A stretch of DNA of 64,000 bases from C-114 sp963745405 (GCA_963745405.1 CAVUWY010000002.1:2666001-2730000), one strand, 5' to 3'. Shown: positions 34,828 through 44,845, counted from the first letter of the stretch. The notes: generated by a model not told the origin, from the sequence alone. Numbers and translations are program-made.

Positions 34828-36866
34828 GTGGCGATCCTGCCCACCCTCACCGGCCCGGCCGACCTGCGCGGCCTGAGCGACGACCAGCTCGCCGAGCTCG
34901 CGGCCGAGATCCGCGAGACGATCGTCTCGACGGTCGCCCACACCGGCGGCCACCTCGGCAGCTCGCTCGGCGTCGTCGAGCTGACGATCGCCCTCCACCG
35001 GCTCCTCGAATCGCCCCGCGACCGGATCGTCTGGGACACCGGCCACCAGGCGTACCCGCACAAGCTCCTGACGGGCCGACTCGAGCGCTTCGGCACGCTT
35101 CGCCAGATCGACGGCGTCGGCGGCTTCCCGCGGCGCGCGGAGTCGCCTCACGACGTCTTCGACGGCGGCCACGCCGGCACCGGCCTCTCGATCGGCGAGG
35201 GCCTTGCCACGGCCCGCGACCTCCAGCACGGCCTCGAGCGGATCGCCGTCGTCGTCGGCGACGCGGCCCTCATGAGCGGCCTCTCGCTGGAGGCCCTCAA
35301 CGACATCGGCCAGCGCCAGACGCGGATGCTCATCGTCCTCAACGACAACGAGATGTCGATCAGCCCGACGGTCGGCGCCCTCTCGAAGTACCTCTCGACG
35401 ATCAAGCTCTCGACGGCCTGGCAGACGAGCAAGACCGCCTACGACCGGGCCATCGAGCGCCTGCCGCTGATCGGCACGACCGCCCTCGAGCTCTCGCAGC
35501 GCCTCCGCCGCTCTGTCGTCCAGTTCGCCCAGCAGCCGGGCAGCCTGTTCGAGGATCTCGGTATCACCTACATCGGGGTCGTCCCGGGCCACGACCTCCG
35601 GGCCCTCGAGGACACGTTCGGCCGGGCCCTGGAGCTGCGCGGGCCGGTCCTCGTCCACGTCCGGACCCAGAAGGGCCGCGGCTATCGTCCGGCCGAGGCC
35701 GACCAGGTGAGCTTCCACGGCGCCGCCCTGCCGCCGATGGCCGAGAAGTCCAGGGCGCCGGCGACCCCCCGCTCGGCCGACCCGAAGCGGCCGGCCGAGG
35801 GTTCCGCCATGCCGAGCGAGTCGATGGCCGACGACGCCGCGCCGCCGACCGTCGCCGCCGCGCCGCGGAAGCCGCCGAACTACACCGCGGTCTTCGTCGG
35901 CGAGCTCATCGAGGCCGCCCGCGACGATCGGCGGATCGTCGCGATCACCGCCGGCATGCCGACCGGGACCGGCCTGAACCGCTTCCAGGCGGCATATCCG
36001 GAGCGCTTCATCGACGTCGGGATCGCCGAGCCGCACGCGGTGACCCTGGCGACGGGCCTCGCCATGGGCGGCCAGCGGCCGGTGGTCGCGATCTACTCGA
36101 CGTTCCTCCAGCGGGCCTTCGACCAGACGGTCCACGACGTCTGCCAGAACGACCAGGCCGGTCCTCATCGCGGTCGACCGTGCCGGGCTCGTCGGCGAGG
36201 ACGGGACGAGCCACCAGGGCATGTTCACGATCCCGGCCCAGCGCCAGTTGCCGAACCTCGTCGTCGCCAGCCCGAAGGACGAGCAGGAGTTGCGCTCGAT
36301 GGTCCGCACCGCGCTCGCCCAGGACCATCCGTTCGCGCTCCACTACCCGCGCGATGCCGGGCTTCGACCTGCCGGCGGTCGAGCCGCGACTCCTGCCGAT
36401 CGGGCAGGGCGAGGTCCTCCGGGAAGGGCGCGACATCCTCCTGGTCGGCTTCGGGCCGATCGTCTCGCGGGCGATGGCGGCCGCCGACGAGCTCGCCGCG
36501 GCGGGCTGGTCGGTCGGGGTCATCAACGCCCGCTTCGCCAAGCCCCTCGACCGCCAGCTGATCCTCGAACAGGCCCGCGGGCAGCGGCTCGTCGTGACGC
36601 TCGAGGAGAGCGTGATGACGGGTGGGTTCGGGTCCGGCGTCCTCGAGCTCCTCGAGGAGGCGCGACTCGCCGATCCGGCCTACCGGGATGTCGCGCTGCG
36701 GATCATCGGCATCCCCGGCGACCGCTTCGTCGACCATGGCTCGGTGGCCGACCTGCGTCGTCTCATCCGCCTCGACGCGGCCGGGATCGCCGCCCAGGTC
36801 CGCGAAACGCTCGATCTCATGCGGGCCACGCCCGGCCGGGAAGCAGAGGCCGCCAGGGCCGGCTGA
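34828..36866 (+). pseudogene. dxs: 1-deoxy-D-xylulose-5-phosphate synthase, two frameshifts
   Basis: DXS, the first enzyme of the MEP isoprenoid pathway, using thiamine diphosphate. Intact blocks are HTGGHLGSSLGVVELTIALH, DTGHQAYPHKLLTGR, VVVGDAALMSG, and later IDVGIAEPHAVTLATGLA. The frame breaks at 36156-36157 (an extra G; removal gives DQPVLIAVDRAG) and again at 36359-36361 (an extra G; removal gives AGFDLPAVEP), after which it runs to VNAR-like INARFAKPLD and the stop at 36866. Both breaks are +1 G insertions, as in xseA. The linker between the two halves (about residues 310-345) is long and Pro/Ala-rich. ispH is also in the window, so the pathway is expected to work. Confidence 0.87.
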
Positions 36867-36915
36867 ACTGCCGCTGGATACGTCCGGGTGAAGGCGGCTG
36901 TGCCACGATAGCCGG

Positions 36916-37785
36916 GTGAGCACCGCCGCCGCCCGGGGATCGCGCGTGCGCCTCGACCAGCTGCTCGTCGACCGCGGCCTCGCGCCGTCGCGGACGCGCG
37001 CCCAGGCGCTCCTCCTCGGCGGCAGGGTCCGGGTCGGGGACCGCGACGCCGCTCGGCTCGATCGCAAGCCCGGCGACCTGGTCGACGACGCCGTCGCGAT
37101 CGCGATCGCCGAACCGGAGCCCTACGTGAGCCGGGGCGGCCACAAGCTCGCCGCGGCGCTCGACGCGTTCGGCATCGATCCCGGCGGACTCGTCTGCCTC
37201 GATGTCGGCGCATCCACCGGCGGCTTCACCGACGTGCTGTTGCAGCGCGGCGCGAGCCGTGTCTATGCTCTCGACGTGGGTCGCGGACAGCTCGCCGAAC
37301 AGCTCCGCGCCGATCCGCGGGTCGTCTCGATGGAGCGGACGAACGCGCGGACGCTCGGCCCCGGTGTCCTGCCCGGACCGGTCTCGCTCGGCGTCATCGA
37401 CGTCTCCTTCATCTCACTCGAGAAGGTCCTCGGCCCGGTCGCCGGTTGCTTCGACCCGCCGCACGGCGGCCGCATCGTCCCGCTCGTGAAGCCCCAGTTC
37501 GAGGCCGGAAAGGGGCGGACCGATCGCGGCGTCGTCCGCGACCCGGCCGTCCATCGCGAGGTCCTCGAGCGGGTCTCGGCCTTCGCCGCGGCCGAGGGTC
37601 TCGCGGTGCTGGGGCTGATCGCCTCGCCGGTCCTCGGGCCGGACGGCAACCGCGAGTTCCTGCTCGACCTGGGGGTGCCACCGGGCAGGTCCACGTCGAA
37701 CGGTCCGATGGCCCTTCCGACCGACTGGGCGGCCACGATCGCGGCGGTCGTCGGCCCCGCGGCGGCACCGGCGGCCGCTTCATGA
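36916..37785 (+). CDS. tlyA: TlyA-family rRNA 2'-O-methyltransferase
   Basis: 289 residues. An N-terminal S4 RNA-binding domain (RLDQLLVDRGLAPSRTRAQA) is followed by an FtsJ-like methyltransferase (VCLDVGASTGGFTDVLLQRG, DVSFISLEKVL, LVKPQFEAGKG). TlyA methylates 16S/23S rRNA in high-GC bacteria and affects capreomycin sensitivity; some relatives are called hemolysins. The GTG at 36916 sits 6 nt after CACGAT, a weak -10. Its stop overlaps nadK (ATGA). Confidence 0.9.
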   Translation: MSTAAARGSRVRLDQLLVDRGLAPSRTRAQALLLGGRVRVGDRDAARLDRKPGDLVDDAVAIAIAEPEPYVSRGGHKLAAALDAFGIDPGGLVCLDVGASTGGFTDVLLQRGASRVYALDVGRGQLAEQLRADPRVVSMERTNARTLGPGVLPGPVSLGVIDVSFISLEKVLGPVAGCFDPPHGGRIVPLVKPQFEAGKGRTDRGVVRDPAVHREVLERVSAFAAAEGLAVLGLIASPVLGPDGNREFLLDLGVPPGRSTSNGPMALPTDWAATIAAVVGPAAAPAAAS

Positions 37786-38627
37786 CCCTCTCCCGGATCG
37801 GCTTCGCCTACAACCCGACCAGTCCGGCCGCCCTCGAACTGCGGGAGCGGGCCGGCGCCTGGTGCCGCCTGCGCGACCTCGCCTGGTGGTCGGCCGAAGC
37901 CGGATCGCACGACGAGGTGGTCGCGGAGCTGCCCCGGACCGACGTCCTCGTGGTCCTCGGCGGGGACGGCACGTTCCTCCGCGCGGCCCGGGCGGTCGCC
38001 GACGTCGACGTCCCGGTCCTCGGGGTCAACCTCGGCAAGGTCGGCTTCCTCTCCAAGGTCGAGGCGCATGAGCTCGAATCGGTCCTCGCCCAGGTCGCGG
38101 CCGGGGAGTACAGGCTCGACGAGCGGATGCTCATCGAGGCGCGGATCCTGCCCGGCGGGTCGAAGGCCCACGGAGAGCGGTTCGTCGCCCTCAACGAGGT
38201 CGTCGTCGCCCGCGGCGAGCTGGCCCGGGTCGTCCGCCTCGACGTCGCCGTCGGGCCGTCGCACGTGGCCACCTTCACCGCCGACGGCCTCGTCGTGTCG
38301 ACCCCGACCGGCTCGACCGGCTACTCGTTCTCTGCCGGTGGTCCGATCGTCGATCCCCTGAGCCGGAATCTCATCGTCACCCCGATCGCCGCCTACCTCG
38401 CCTCGATCCGCTCGATCGTCGTCGGGCCGAGCCAGGTCGTCCGCTGTCGCGTCGTCGACGCGAAGGAGGCCCTCGTGAGCATCGACGGCCGGGAGGATCG
38501 CCACCTCTCGGTCGGCGACGTCGTCGAGGTCCGGGCGATGGAGACCCCGATCCGGCTCATCGAGCCCAAGGGCGCCCAGCCGTTCTGGGACCTCCTTCGC
38601 CACAAGGTCGAGCTCCTGCCGTCGTGA
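37782..38627 (+). CDS. nadK: NAD kinase
   Basis: 281 residues. It phosphorylates NAD to NADP. The GGDGTFLRA motif is at about residues 60-68, the substrate loop is LNEVVVARG, and the conserved TPTGSTGYSFSAGGPI and TPIAAYLASIRSIV blocks follow. tlyA-nadK-recN is a widely conserved gene order. It is coupled at both ends by ATGA and GTGA overlaps. Confidence 0.94.
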   Translation: MTLSRIGFAYNPTSPAALELRERAGAWCRLRDLAWWSAEAGSHDEVVAELPRTDVLVVLGGDGTFLRAARAVADVDVPVLGVNLGKVGFLSKVEAHELESVLAQVAAGEYRLDERMLIEARILPGGSKAHGERFVALNEVVVARGELARVVRLDVAVGPSHVATFTADGLVVSTPTGSTGYSFSAGGPIVDPLSRNLIVTPIAAYLASIRSIVVGPSQVVRCRVVDAKEALVSIDGREDRHLSVGDVVEVRAMETPIRLIEPKGAQPFWDLLRHKVELLPS

Positions 38628-40369
38628 CCGAACGAGCATCGAGCGCCACCCTCGACGTAGAGCCGGTCGCCTCCGCCGGGCGACTGCTCGAGCTCACGGT
38701 GACCGATCTTGCCCTCATCGACCGCCTCCGGGTCGAGCTCGGCCCCGGCCTCAACGTGCTGACCGGCGAGACCGGCGCCGGGAAGAGCCTTGTCATCGAT
38801 GCGCTCGGCCTCGCCCTCGGGGCCCGGGCTGACACGACCCTCGTCCGCCACGGTTCCGAGATCGCGCGCGTCGAGGCCCTCTTCGATCGACTGCCGGAGC
38901 CGCTCATCGCCGTCCGCGAGGTGACGGCCGCCGGCCGTTCCACGGCGCGCCTCGACGACGAGACCGTGACGGCCGCACGACTCGCCGAGACGACCGGCCC
39001 GCTCGTCGAGATCCACGGCCAGCACGAACAGCAGCGGCTGCTCGACGAGCGCTGGCAGCGCGACCTCGTCGATGCGTTCGGCGAGCACGCGCCGGAGCGG
39101 GATGCGGTCGCCACGGCCGTCGAGCGCTGGCGCGACAACCGGGCGGCCCTCGCCGCCCTGTCCATGGACCCGCGAGAGCTCGAGCGCCGCCTCGCGATCG
39201 CCGAGCACGAGGCGACCGAGATCGCGGCGGCCCGCCTTCGACCGGGCGAGTCGGCGGAGCTCGAGGCGCGCCTGGCGGCGGCCCAGCACGGCGAGGCGAT
39301 CGGCCGCGGTTCGGCGGCGATCCACGAAGGCCTGACGGGGGAGGGGAGCGGCGCCCGCGAAGTGGTCGCGGTCGCCCTCCGCGAGGCCAAGGCGCTGACG
39401 GCTCTCGATCCGCGGTTCGGAGCGGTCGCCGAGCGACTGGCGGGGCTCGAAGCCGAGCTCGACGACGTCGCCTCCGAGGTCCGCGTCCTTGCCGACGACG
39501 TCACCCACGATCCCGCGGCGCTGTCCGCGGTCGAGGAGCGCCTGTCGGCGATCTTCGGGCTCGAGCGGCGGTACGGCGACGACGAAGCGGCGGTCATCGC
39601 CCACGGAGCGGTCGCGACGGCGGAGGCGGAGCGACTCCGGACGATCGACGAGGAGCGGGCCCGACGCGCGGCCGACGATGCGGCCCTGCTGGACGAGGTC
39701 GCCGCCGTCGCCGCGAGCCTGTCGCAGGCCAGACGGTCGACCGCGTCCCGACTCGGTCCGGCCATCGGCGTCGTCCTCGAGGACCTCGGGTTCCCGGCCG
39801 ACGTGTTCGAGATCGCGGTCGGGCGCCGCTCGGCCGCCGCCGATGAGCCGGCCGTCGAGGTGGACGGCGACGCCGTCGCCTTCGACGCCTCGGGGATCGA
39901 CCAGGTCGTATTCCGCATCGCGCCGAACGCCGGCGAACCGGCCCGACCGCTGGCCAGGATCGCCTCTGGCGGTGAGTTGAGCCGGGTCGCCCTCGCGATC
40001 CGGGCCATCCTCGCCGAAGCGGACGAGACGCCGACCATCGTCTTCGACGAGATCGACACGGGCATCGGCGGGCGGAGCGCCGACCCCATCGGCCGCAGCC
40101 TCTGGGCGCTGGCCCGTCGCCACCAGGTCCTGTGCGTGACCCACCTGCCCCAGATCGCCGCCCATGCCGACCGCCATTTCCAGATCGCCAAGCGTGAGCG
40201 TGACGGCAGGACCGTCACCGAGGTGCGCCTCCTCGACCGGGAGGGCCGGATCGTCGAGCTCGGCCAGATGCTCGGTGGGAGCCGGAGCGGGGCCGCCGCG
40301 CTCGCCGGCGCCCGCGAGCTCCTCGATCGGGCGGAGGCGTCGCGTGCCGGCTCGCCCCTCCGCGCCTGA
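38624..40369 (+). CDS. recN: DNA repair protein RecN
   Basis: 581 residues, SMC-like ATPase for double-strand-break repair. Walker A GETGAGKS is near residue 48, Q-loop-like EIHGQHEQQ near 128, a coiled-coil middle is rich in Glu/Arg/Ala, and the C-terminal signature IASGGELSRVALAI and Walker B TIVFDEIDTGIGG are followed by VTHLPQIAAHADRHF. The GTG overlaps the nadK stop. The tail overlaps the recombinase start. Confidence 0.95.
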   Translation: MTERASSATLDVEPVASAGRLLELTVTDLALIDRLRVELGPGLNVLTGETGAGKSLVIDALGLALGARADTTLVRHGSEIARVEALFDRLPEPLIAVREVTAAGRSTARLDDETVTAARLAETTGPLVEIHGQHEQQRLLDERWQRDLVDAFGEHAPERDAVATAVERWRDNRAALAALSMDPRELERRLAIAEHEATEIAAARLRPGESAELEARLAAAQHGEAIGRGSAAIHEGLTGEGSGAREVVAVALREAKALTALDPRFGAVAERLAGLEAELDDVASEVRVLADDVTHDPAALSAVEERLSAIFGLERRYGDDEAAVIAHGAVATAEAERLRTIDEERARRAADDAALLDEVAAVAASLSQARRSTASRLGPAIGVVLEDLGFPADVFEIAVGRRSAAADEPAVEVDGDAVAFDASGIDQVVFRIAPNAGEPARPLARIASGGELSRVALAIRAILAEADETPTIVFDEIDTGIGGRSADPIGRSLWALARRHQVLCVTHLPQIAAHADRHFQIAKRERDGRTVTEVRLLDREGRIVELGQMLGGSRSGAAALAGARELLDRAEASRAGSPLRA

Positions 40370-41303
40370 CCGCCCGCCCGCGCGACCGGCCTCGTCGTTC
40401 GACCGGGCCATCGCCGCGTATCTCGACCAGTTGCGGGTCGAACGAGGCGTTTCCGGGGCGACCATCGCCGCCTATCGCGGCGACCTGGCGGCCTTCGGCA
40501 CCTGGCTGGGGCCGGCCGTGGACGGCGCCTGGGGGACTTCGCCGGAGCCGGTCATCCGCTACCTCGCGTCGCTCGCGGCGCCTCCGGCCGGGGCGCTCCG
40601 CCCCGCCCTCGCGCCGACGAGCCGGCGGCGACGATCGGCCGCCATCCGAGGCTTCTATCGGTTCGCCTTCGGCGAGGGTCTCATCGACGTCGACATCGCC
40701 GCCCACATCGACCTCCCCCGCGAGGTTCGGCGGTTGCCGGAGACGCTCACCGTCGACGAGGTGGAGCGCCTCCTCGAGGCAGCGGACGAGGTCCGCGACC
40801 GGGCGCTCCTCGAGCTCCTCTACGCTTCGGGCCTCCGGGTGAGCGAGGCGCTGCGGCTCGACGCCGAGGATCTCTCCTTCGACGGCGGCTACGTCCGGGT
40901 CATCGGCAAGGGCGATCGGGAGCGGCTGGTCCCGGTCGGCGAGGTCGCTCTCGGCTGGCTTCACCGCTACGTCGACGAGATCAGGCCTGCCCGCCTGGCG
41001 ATCGCCCACGTCAGCCCGAACCGGGGAGGGCCGCTCTTCCTGACCGCCGCGGGCCGGCGCCTCGCCCGGCAGCAGGCCTGGGTCATCGTGAAACGAGCAG
41101 CCGCCCGGTCCGGGCTCGATGATCGAGTCTCACCCCACACGTTCCGCCACTCCTTCGCGACCCATCTGCTCGAGGGTGGGGCAGACCTGCGGGTCGTCCA
41201 GGAGTTGCTCGGTCATGCGACCATCAGCACGACACAGCTCTACACCCACCTGACCGGCGAACGGATCAGGGAGGTCTACGCCCGCGCCCACCCGCGCGCC
41301 TGA
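40344..41303 (+). CDS. Tyrosine recombinase XerC/XerD-like
   Basis: 319 residues with an N-terminal SAM-like domain (FDRAIAAYLDQLRVERG) and a catalytic domain carrying the full set: R165 (ASGLRVSEAL), Lys in GKGDRERLVPV, H265xxR268 (HTFRH), His in LGHATISTT and Y300. It most likely resolves chromosome dimers at dif, given the housekeeping context. XerC and XerD cannot be told apart from sequence alone. The GTG at 40344 lies inside recN, 26 nt before its end; no closer start fits the fold. Confidence 0.88.
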   Translation: MPARPSAPDRPPARPASSFDRAIAAYLDQLRVERGVSGATIAAYRGDLAAFGTWLGPAVDGAWGTSPEPVIRYLASLAAPPAGALRPALAPTSRRRRSAAIRGFYRFAFGEGLIDVDIAAHIDLPREVRRLPETLTVDEVERLLEAADEVRDRALLELLYASGLRVSEALRLDAEDLSFDGGYVRVIGKGDRERLVPVGEVALGWLHRYVDEIRPARLAIAHVSPNRGGPLFLTAAGRRLARQQAWVIVKRAAARSGLDDRVSPHTFRHSFATHLLEGGADLRVVQELLGHATISTTQLYTHLTGERIREVYARAHPRA

Positions 41304-41319
41304 CAGGAGGGGAGACCGG

Positions 41320-42054
41320 ATGCCCCGCTACGCGGACACGCTGCTCGCGAACGGCGAGGTCGTGGCGATGCGGACCCGCCAGCACTGGACCGCCATCATC
41401 CGCGACATCCTCTACCCGATCGTCATCGCGATCGTCGTGCTCGCGCTCCTGTTCCTCATCTCGGGGATCAGCAGCGACGGGTTCGTCGGCTCGGTCAAGT
41501 CGGTCCTCAGCTGGCTGTCACTCGGCGGCCTCGTGATCGCCATCGCCTGGTCGGCCTGGGTGATCTGGCGATGGGCTTCCGAGGACTACCTCGTGACCAA
41601 CCGACGAGTGCTCAAGGTCGAGGGCGTCGTCAACAAGCACTCGGCGGACAGCTCACTCGAGAAGATCAACGACGCCGTCCTCGACCAGAGTGTGTTCGGG
41701 CGGATGCTGGACTTCGGCGACCTCGACATCCTGACCGCCAACGAGGACTCGGTCGACCGCTACAAGCGCCTGAACCATGCGCCGCAGTTCAAGAAGGAGA
41801 TGCTCGAGCAGAAGAACAACCTCGAGATGGACATCCACCACGTACCGTCGCCGCCGTTGCGGACCGGCACCGCGGCCGCTGGCACCGATACCGGAGCGGC
41901 AGCGGCCCCGGCTGCGGTCGTGGCTCCCGCGGCGCCGATGTCTCCCGATGAGGTGACCTCGACGCTCGCTCGCCTGGCGGACCTGCGCGACCGGGGCGCT
42001 ATCAGCCCCGAAGAGTACGAAGCGAAGAAGGCGGACCTGCTCGGGCGGATCTAG
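41320..42054 (+). CDS. Membrane PH-domain (bPH2) protein with SHOCT tail
   Basis: 244 residues. Two hydrophobic segments (about 28-48, 64-86) are followed by a bacterial PH-2 domain (DYLVTNRRVLKVEGVVNKHS, LEKINDAVLDQSVFGRMLDFGDLDI), a Pro/Ala linker, and a C-terminal SHOCT motif (LARLADLRDRGAISPEEYEA). A strong AGGAGG at 41305-41310 sets the ATG at 9 nt. Related proteins sit in membrane-stress or sorting contexts; the precise role is unknown. Confidence 0.8.
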   Translation: MPRYADTLLANGEVVAMRTRQHWTAIIRDILYPIVIAIVVLALLFLISGISSDGFVGSVKSVLSWLSLGGLVIAIAWSAWVIWRWASEDYLVTNRRVLKVEGVVNKHSADSSLEKINDAVLDQSVFGRMLDFGDLDILTANEDSVDRYKRLNHAPQFKKEMLEQKNNLEMDIHHVPSPPLRTGTAAAGTDTGAAAAPAAVVAPAAPMSPDEVTSTLARLADLRDRGAISPEEYEAKKADLLGRI

Positions 42055-42127
42055 CGCCTCGACCCGCCGGCGGCCCCGGGACGCGCGTCCCCGACGGGCG
42101 GCGGCCGACCGCTGGGCACCGTCCCGC

Positions 42128-42133
42128 TACGAT
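42128..42133 (+). promoter_or_regulatory. -10 box (TACGAT) upstream of the site-2 protease
   Basis: TACGAT lies 31 nt before the GTG start, with a GAGG in the short leader. Confidence 0.35.
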
Positions 42134-42164
42134 ACGCGGGACCCGATCCCCCACCGAGGCGCCC

Positions 42165-42794
42165 GTGTCGATAACGCCGAGCACGATCATCCTCATCGCG
42201 ATCTTCCTGCTCGTTTCCTTCCCCGTCCACGAGTTCTTCCACGCCTTCGCCGCCTACCGGCTCGGCGACGCCACCGCCAAGATGTACGGTCGCCTGACCC
42301 TCAACCCGATCGTCCACTTCGACCCGTTCGGCGGCCTCTTCCTCATCATCTCTGCCCTCTTCGGCGGATTCCTGTTCGGTTGGGCCAAGCCGACCCCGGT
42401 GAACCCGGCCAACCTCCGCGACCGTCGCAACGGCGAGGTCCTGGTCGCGATCGCCGGGCCGCTCTCCAACCTGCTTCTCGCGGTGATCGGGGCGATCGTC
42501 GTGCGCATCGTGATCGCCGCCCAGATCGCCTTGCCGGGGATCCTCGGCGACGTGCTCGTGAACTTCGTGTTCTTCAACGTCGCGCTCGCGATCTTCAACC
42601 TCATCCCGGTGCCGCCGCTCGACGGGGCGGCGATCCTGTTCCGCTTCCTGCCGCTCCGAACGGCCTACGAACTGCGGCCGATCCTCAACCAGTACGGCTT
42701 CCTCATCCTGATCGTCGCGATCCTCTTCCTCAGCCAGGTCCCGATCTTCAGTCGACTGGTCACCGATGTCACGTTCTGGCTGGTGGGCTTCTAG
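42165..42794 (+). CDS. Site-2 protease family (M50) membrane metalloprotease
   Basis: 209 residues, six hydrophobic segments. The zinc motif is HEFFH (residues 22-26) and the third ligand region is NLIPVPPLDG, so the protease is complete. The compact form lacks a PDZ domain, like many Chloroflexota and Firmicutes M50 proteins that cleave membrane substrates. GTG is the start. The next gene begins inside its last 29 nt. Confidence 0.88.
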   Translation: MSITPSTIILIAIFLLVSFPVHEFFHAFAAYRLGDATAKMYGRLTLNPIVHFDPFGGLFLIISALFGGFLFGWAKPTPVNPANLRDRRNGEVLVAIAGPLSNLLLAVIGAIVVRIVIAAQIALPGILGDVLVNFVFFNVALAIFNLIPVPPLDGAAILFRFLPLRTAYELRPILNQYGFLILIVAILFLSQVPIFSRLVTDVTFWLVGF

Positions 42795-43266
42795 GGTCCG
42801 CCAGTTCCGGGCCTACCTCGGCGCCGGTGTCGCCGAGTCGGAGCGCGCGGGACTGGCGACCTGGCTCACGACCCCGCAGCTCGACGTATTCGACGGGATG
42901 CACGTCGCCGACAAGCGGCACGGCCTCGACGTCGTCGCGACACTCCGGGCGGAGGGGGTGACCGATGACGACCTGCTCGTCGCCGGGCTGCTCCACGACG
43001 CCGGCAAGGGACCCGACGTCGGGCTGTGGCCGCGGGTCGCCTGGTCGCTCGGCCAGGCGTACGGCGCGTGGATCCCCGCGTCGACCCGACGCTTGCCGGG
43101 CTTCCGACGGGCACTCGACCGGCTCCGCGACCATGCCGAGCTGTCGGCGGCCCTCGCCGCTTCGGCCGGCTGCTCGAGCCGGACGGTCGAGCTGATCCGC
43201 CACCAGGAGGAGCCGATCGACCCTGAGGCGGGGCAGTTGCTCCTCCGAGCCGACGAGGCGAACTGA
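42766..43266 (+). CDS. HD-domain protein (HDIG-like)
   Basis: 166 residues. The metal motif is KRHGLDVVATLRAEGVTDDD and then LLHDAGKG, with later conserved His residues in LRDHAE and LIRHQE, the spacing of HD phosphohydrolases. The substrate is unknown. The ATG at 42766 is the only start before the HD region and lies inside the protease gene; the stop overlaps scpA (TGATG), so it belongs to the scp operon. Confidence 0.75.
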   Translation: MSRSGWWASRVRQFRAYLGAGVAESERAGLATWLTTPQLDVFDGMHVADKRHGLDVVATLRAEGVTDDDLLVAGLLHDAGKGPDVGLWPRVAWSLGQAYGAWIPASTRRLPGFRRALDRLRDHAELSAALAASAGCSSRTVELIRHQEEPIDPEAGQLLLRADEAN

Positions 43267-44153
43267 TGGCCGAGGCAGCTATCGCGGCACCGGCCGACGA
43301 CGGGCCGCGCGACGGCTCACCGTCCGTCGTCATCACGGCCGCCCGGACGCCGGAGACCGCGACCCACGTCCGCCTGGCCGACTTCAACGGCCCGCTCGGG
43401 CTGCTGCTGGCCCTCATCGAGGGTCGCCGGCTCGACGTCCTCACCGTCCCGCTGGGAGCGCTCGCGGGCGCCTACCTCGAAGCCCTGGCGACGCTCGAGG
43501 CCGACCGGATCGGCAACGTGTCGGCGTTCATCGCGGTCGCCAGCCAGCTGATCCTCATCAAGAGCCGGGCCCTGCTGCCCCGCCGGGACGACGGGCCGAC
43601 CGGGGATGGGGACGTCGACGAGGGGACGGACCCCGAAGCCGAGCTTCGAACGCGGCTGCTGATGTACCGCTTGTTCCGCGACGCCGGCGCGACCCTCCTG
43701 TCGCTGGCTCACACGCGCGGCGCCTCCTACCGGCGCGAGGCATCCGCCGCCTCCGCCTCGGCCCTCGCCGGTTCGCGACCGGTCGACGGCCCGCCGCTCG
43801 ACCCGGGCCTCCTCCGGGCGGCGGTCGAGGAGCTGGTCCGGATCGCCCCGCCGGCGCCGGTGCCCCCCGAGGTCTTCGGCCGGACCATCACGATCGCCGA
43901 ACGGGCGGCCATCATCCGGGCGGCCCTCCGTGACGCCGACACGATCGTGCTCCAGGACCTCCTCGAGGGTGTCCACGACCGGATCGTCGCGGTGGTGACC
44001 TTCCTCGCGATGCTCGAGCTCATGAAGCGGCGCGAGATCGTCGTCGAGCAGGCCGCCCCGTGGGGGCCGATCGTCGCCCGGCGGACCGCGACCGCGGACG
44101 ATGTCGCCACACCGTCCGACGCGTTCGACGAACGACTGGACGGCTACCGATGA
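43266..44153 (+). CDS. scpA: Segregation and condensation protein A
   Basis: 295 residues, kleisin that bridges the Smc dimer with ScpB. The N-terminal DFNGPLGLLLALIEGRRLDV and the AVASQLILIKSRALLPR helix are diagnostic; a C-terminal winged helix reads TFLAMLELMKRREIVVEQ. An extra Ala/Ser-rich stretch lies in the middle. It is coupled to scpB by an ATGA overlap. Confidence 0.93.
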   Translation: MAEAAIAAPADDGPRDGSPSVVITAARTPETATHVRLADFNGPLGLLLALIEGRRLDVLTVPLGALAGAYLEALATLEADRIGNVSAFIAVASQLILIKSRALLPRRDDGPTGDGDVDEGTDPEAELRTRLLMYRLFRDAGATLLSLAHTRGASYRREASAASASALAGSRPVDGPPLDPGLLRAAVEELVRIAPPAPVPPEVFGRTITIAERAAIIRAALRDADTIVLQDLLEGVHDRIVAVVTFLAMLELMKRREIVVEQAAPWGPIVARRTATADDVATPSDAFDERLDGYR

Positions 44154-44845
44154 GTCGTCCGGCGCCCGAGGCTCCAGATGCACCCGTGGCGCCAGACGAC
44201 GCGGAAGGAACGGACCGGACCGATACGGACGGGGTGGCGGAGTCCCCGGCGGGGGAGCTGACCGAGGCGGCCCTCGAGGCGCTGCTCTTCGTCGCCGAGC
44301 GGCCCCTCTCGCGGCGGGAGATCGCGACCGTCGCCGCCGTGGATCGGGCGACCGTCGACGCCCGTCTCGGCGACCTCGAGGTGAGCCTCGCCGAACGCGG
44401 CATCCGCCTCGCCGTGAGCGGCGACCGGGTCGAGCTCGTGACCGACCCCGAGGCCGGTGCGCTCATCGCCCGGTACGTCGGAGCCGATGCCGTGCAGCTC
44501 TCGCAGGCGGCCCTCGAGACGCTGGCGATCGTCGCCTACCGGCAGCCGGTCACGAAGTCCGCCGTGGAGCGGATCCGTGGCGTCGACTCGGACTACACGA
44601 TCCGGACCCTGCTCCACAGGAGGCTGGTCGTCGAGCTCGGGCGAGCCGACGGTCCGGGCCGGCCGTTCCTCTACGGGACGGGCTTCGACTTCCTCGAGCG
44701 GTTCGGCCTCACGAGCCTCGAAGACCTACCGCTTCTGGACGCTGCCGCCGCGGGCCGGCTGGTCGATACCGCCGACAGTGATACCGGGGATCAGGATGGT
44801 TCCGCCAACCGGAATGACTCACCCGAGGCGGCCTCGGCCGGCTGA
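44150..44845 (+). CDS. scpB: Segregation and condensation protein B
   Basis: 231 residues with two winged helices (LTEAALEALLFVAERPLSRREIA; LSQAALETLAIVAYRQPVTKS) and VDSDYTIRTLLHRRLVVELGR, the ScpB core. An acidic N-terminal tail of about 35 residues and a Asp/Ser-rich C-tail are extra. It overlaps scpA and rluB at its two ends. Confidence 0.93.
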   Translation: MSRPAPEAPDAPVAPDDAEGTDRTDTDGVAESPAGELTEAALEALLFVAERPLSRREIATVAAVDRATVDARLGDLEVSLAERGIRLAVSGDRVELVTDPEAGALIARYVGADAVQLSQAALETLAIVAYRQPVTKSAVERIRGVDSDYTIRTLLHRRLVVELGRADGPGRPFLYGTGFDFLERFGLTSLEDLPLLDAAAAGRLVDTADSDTGDQDGSANRNDSPEAASAG

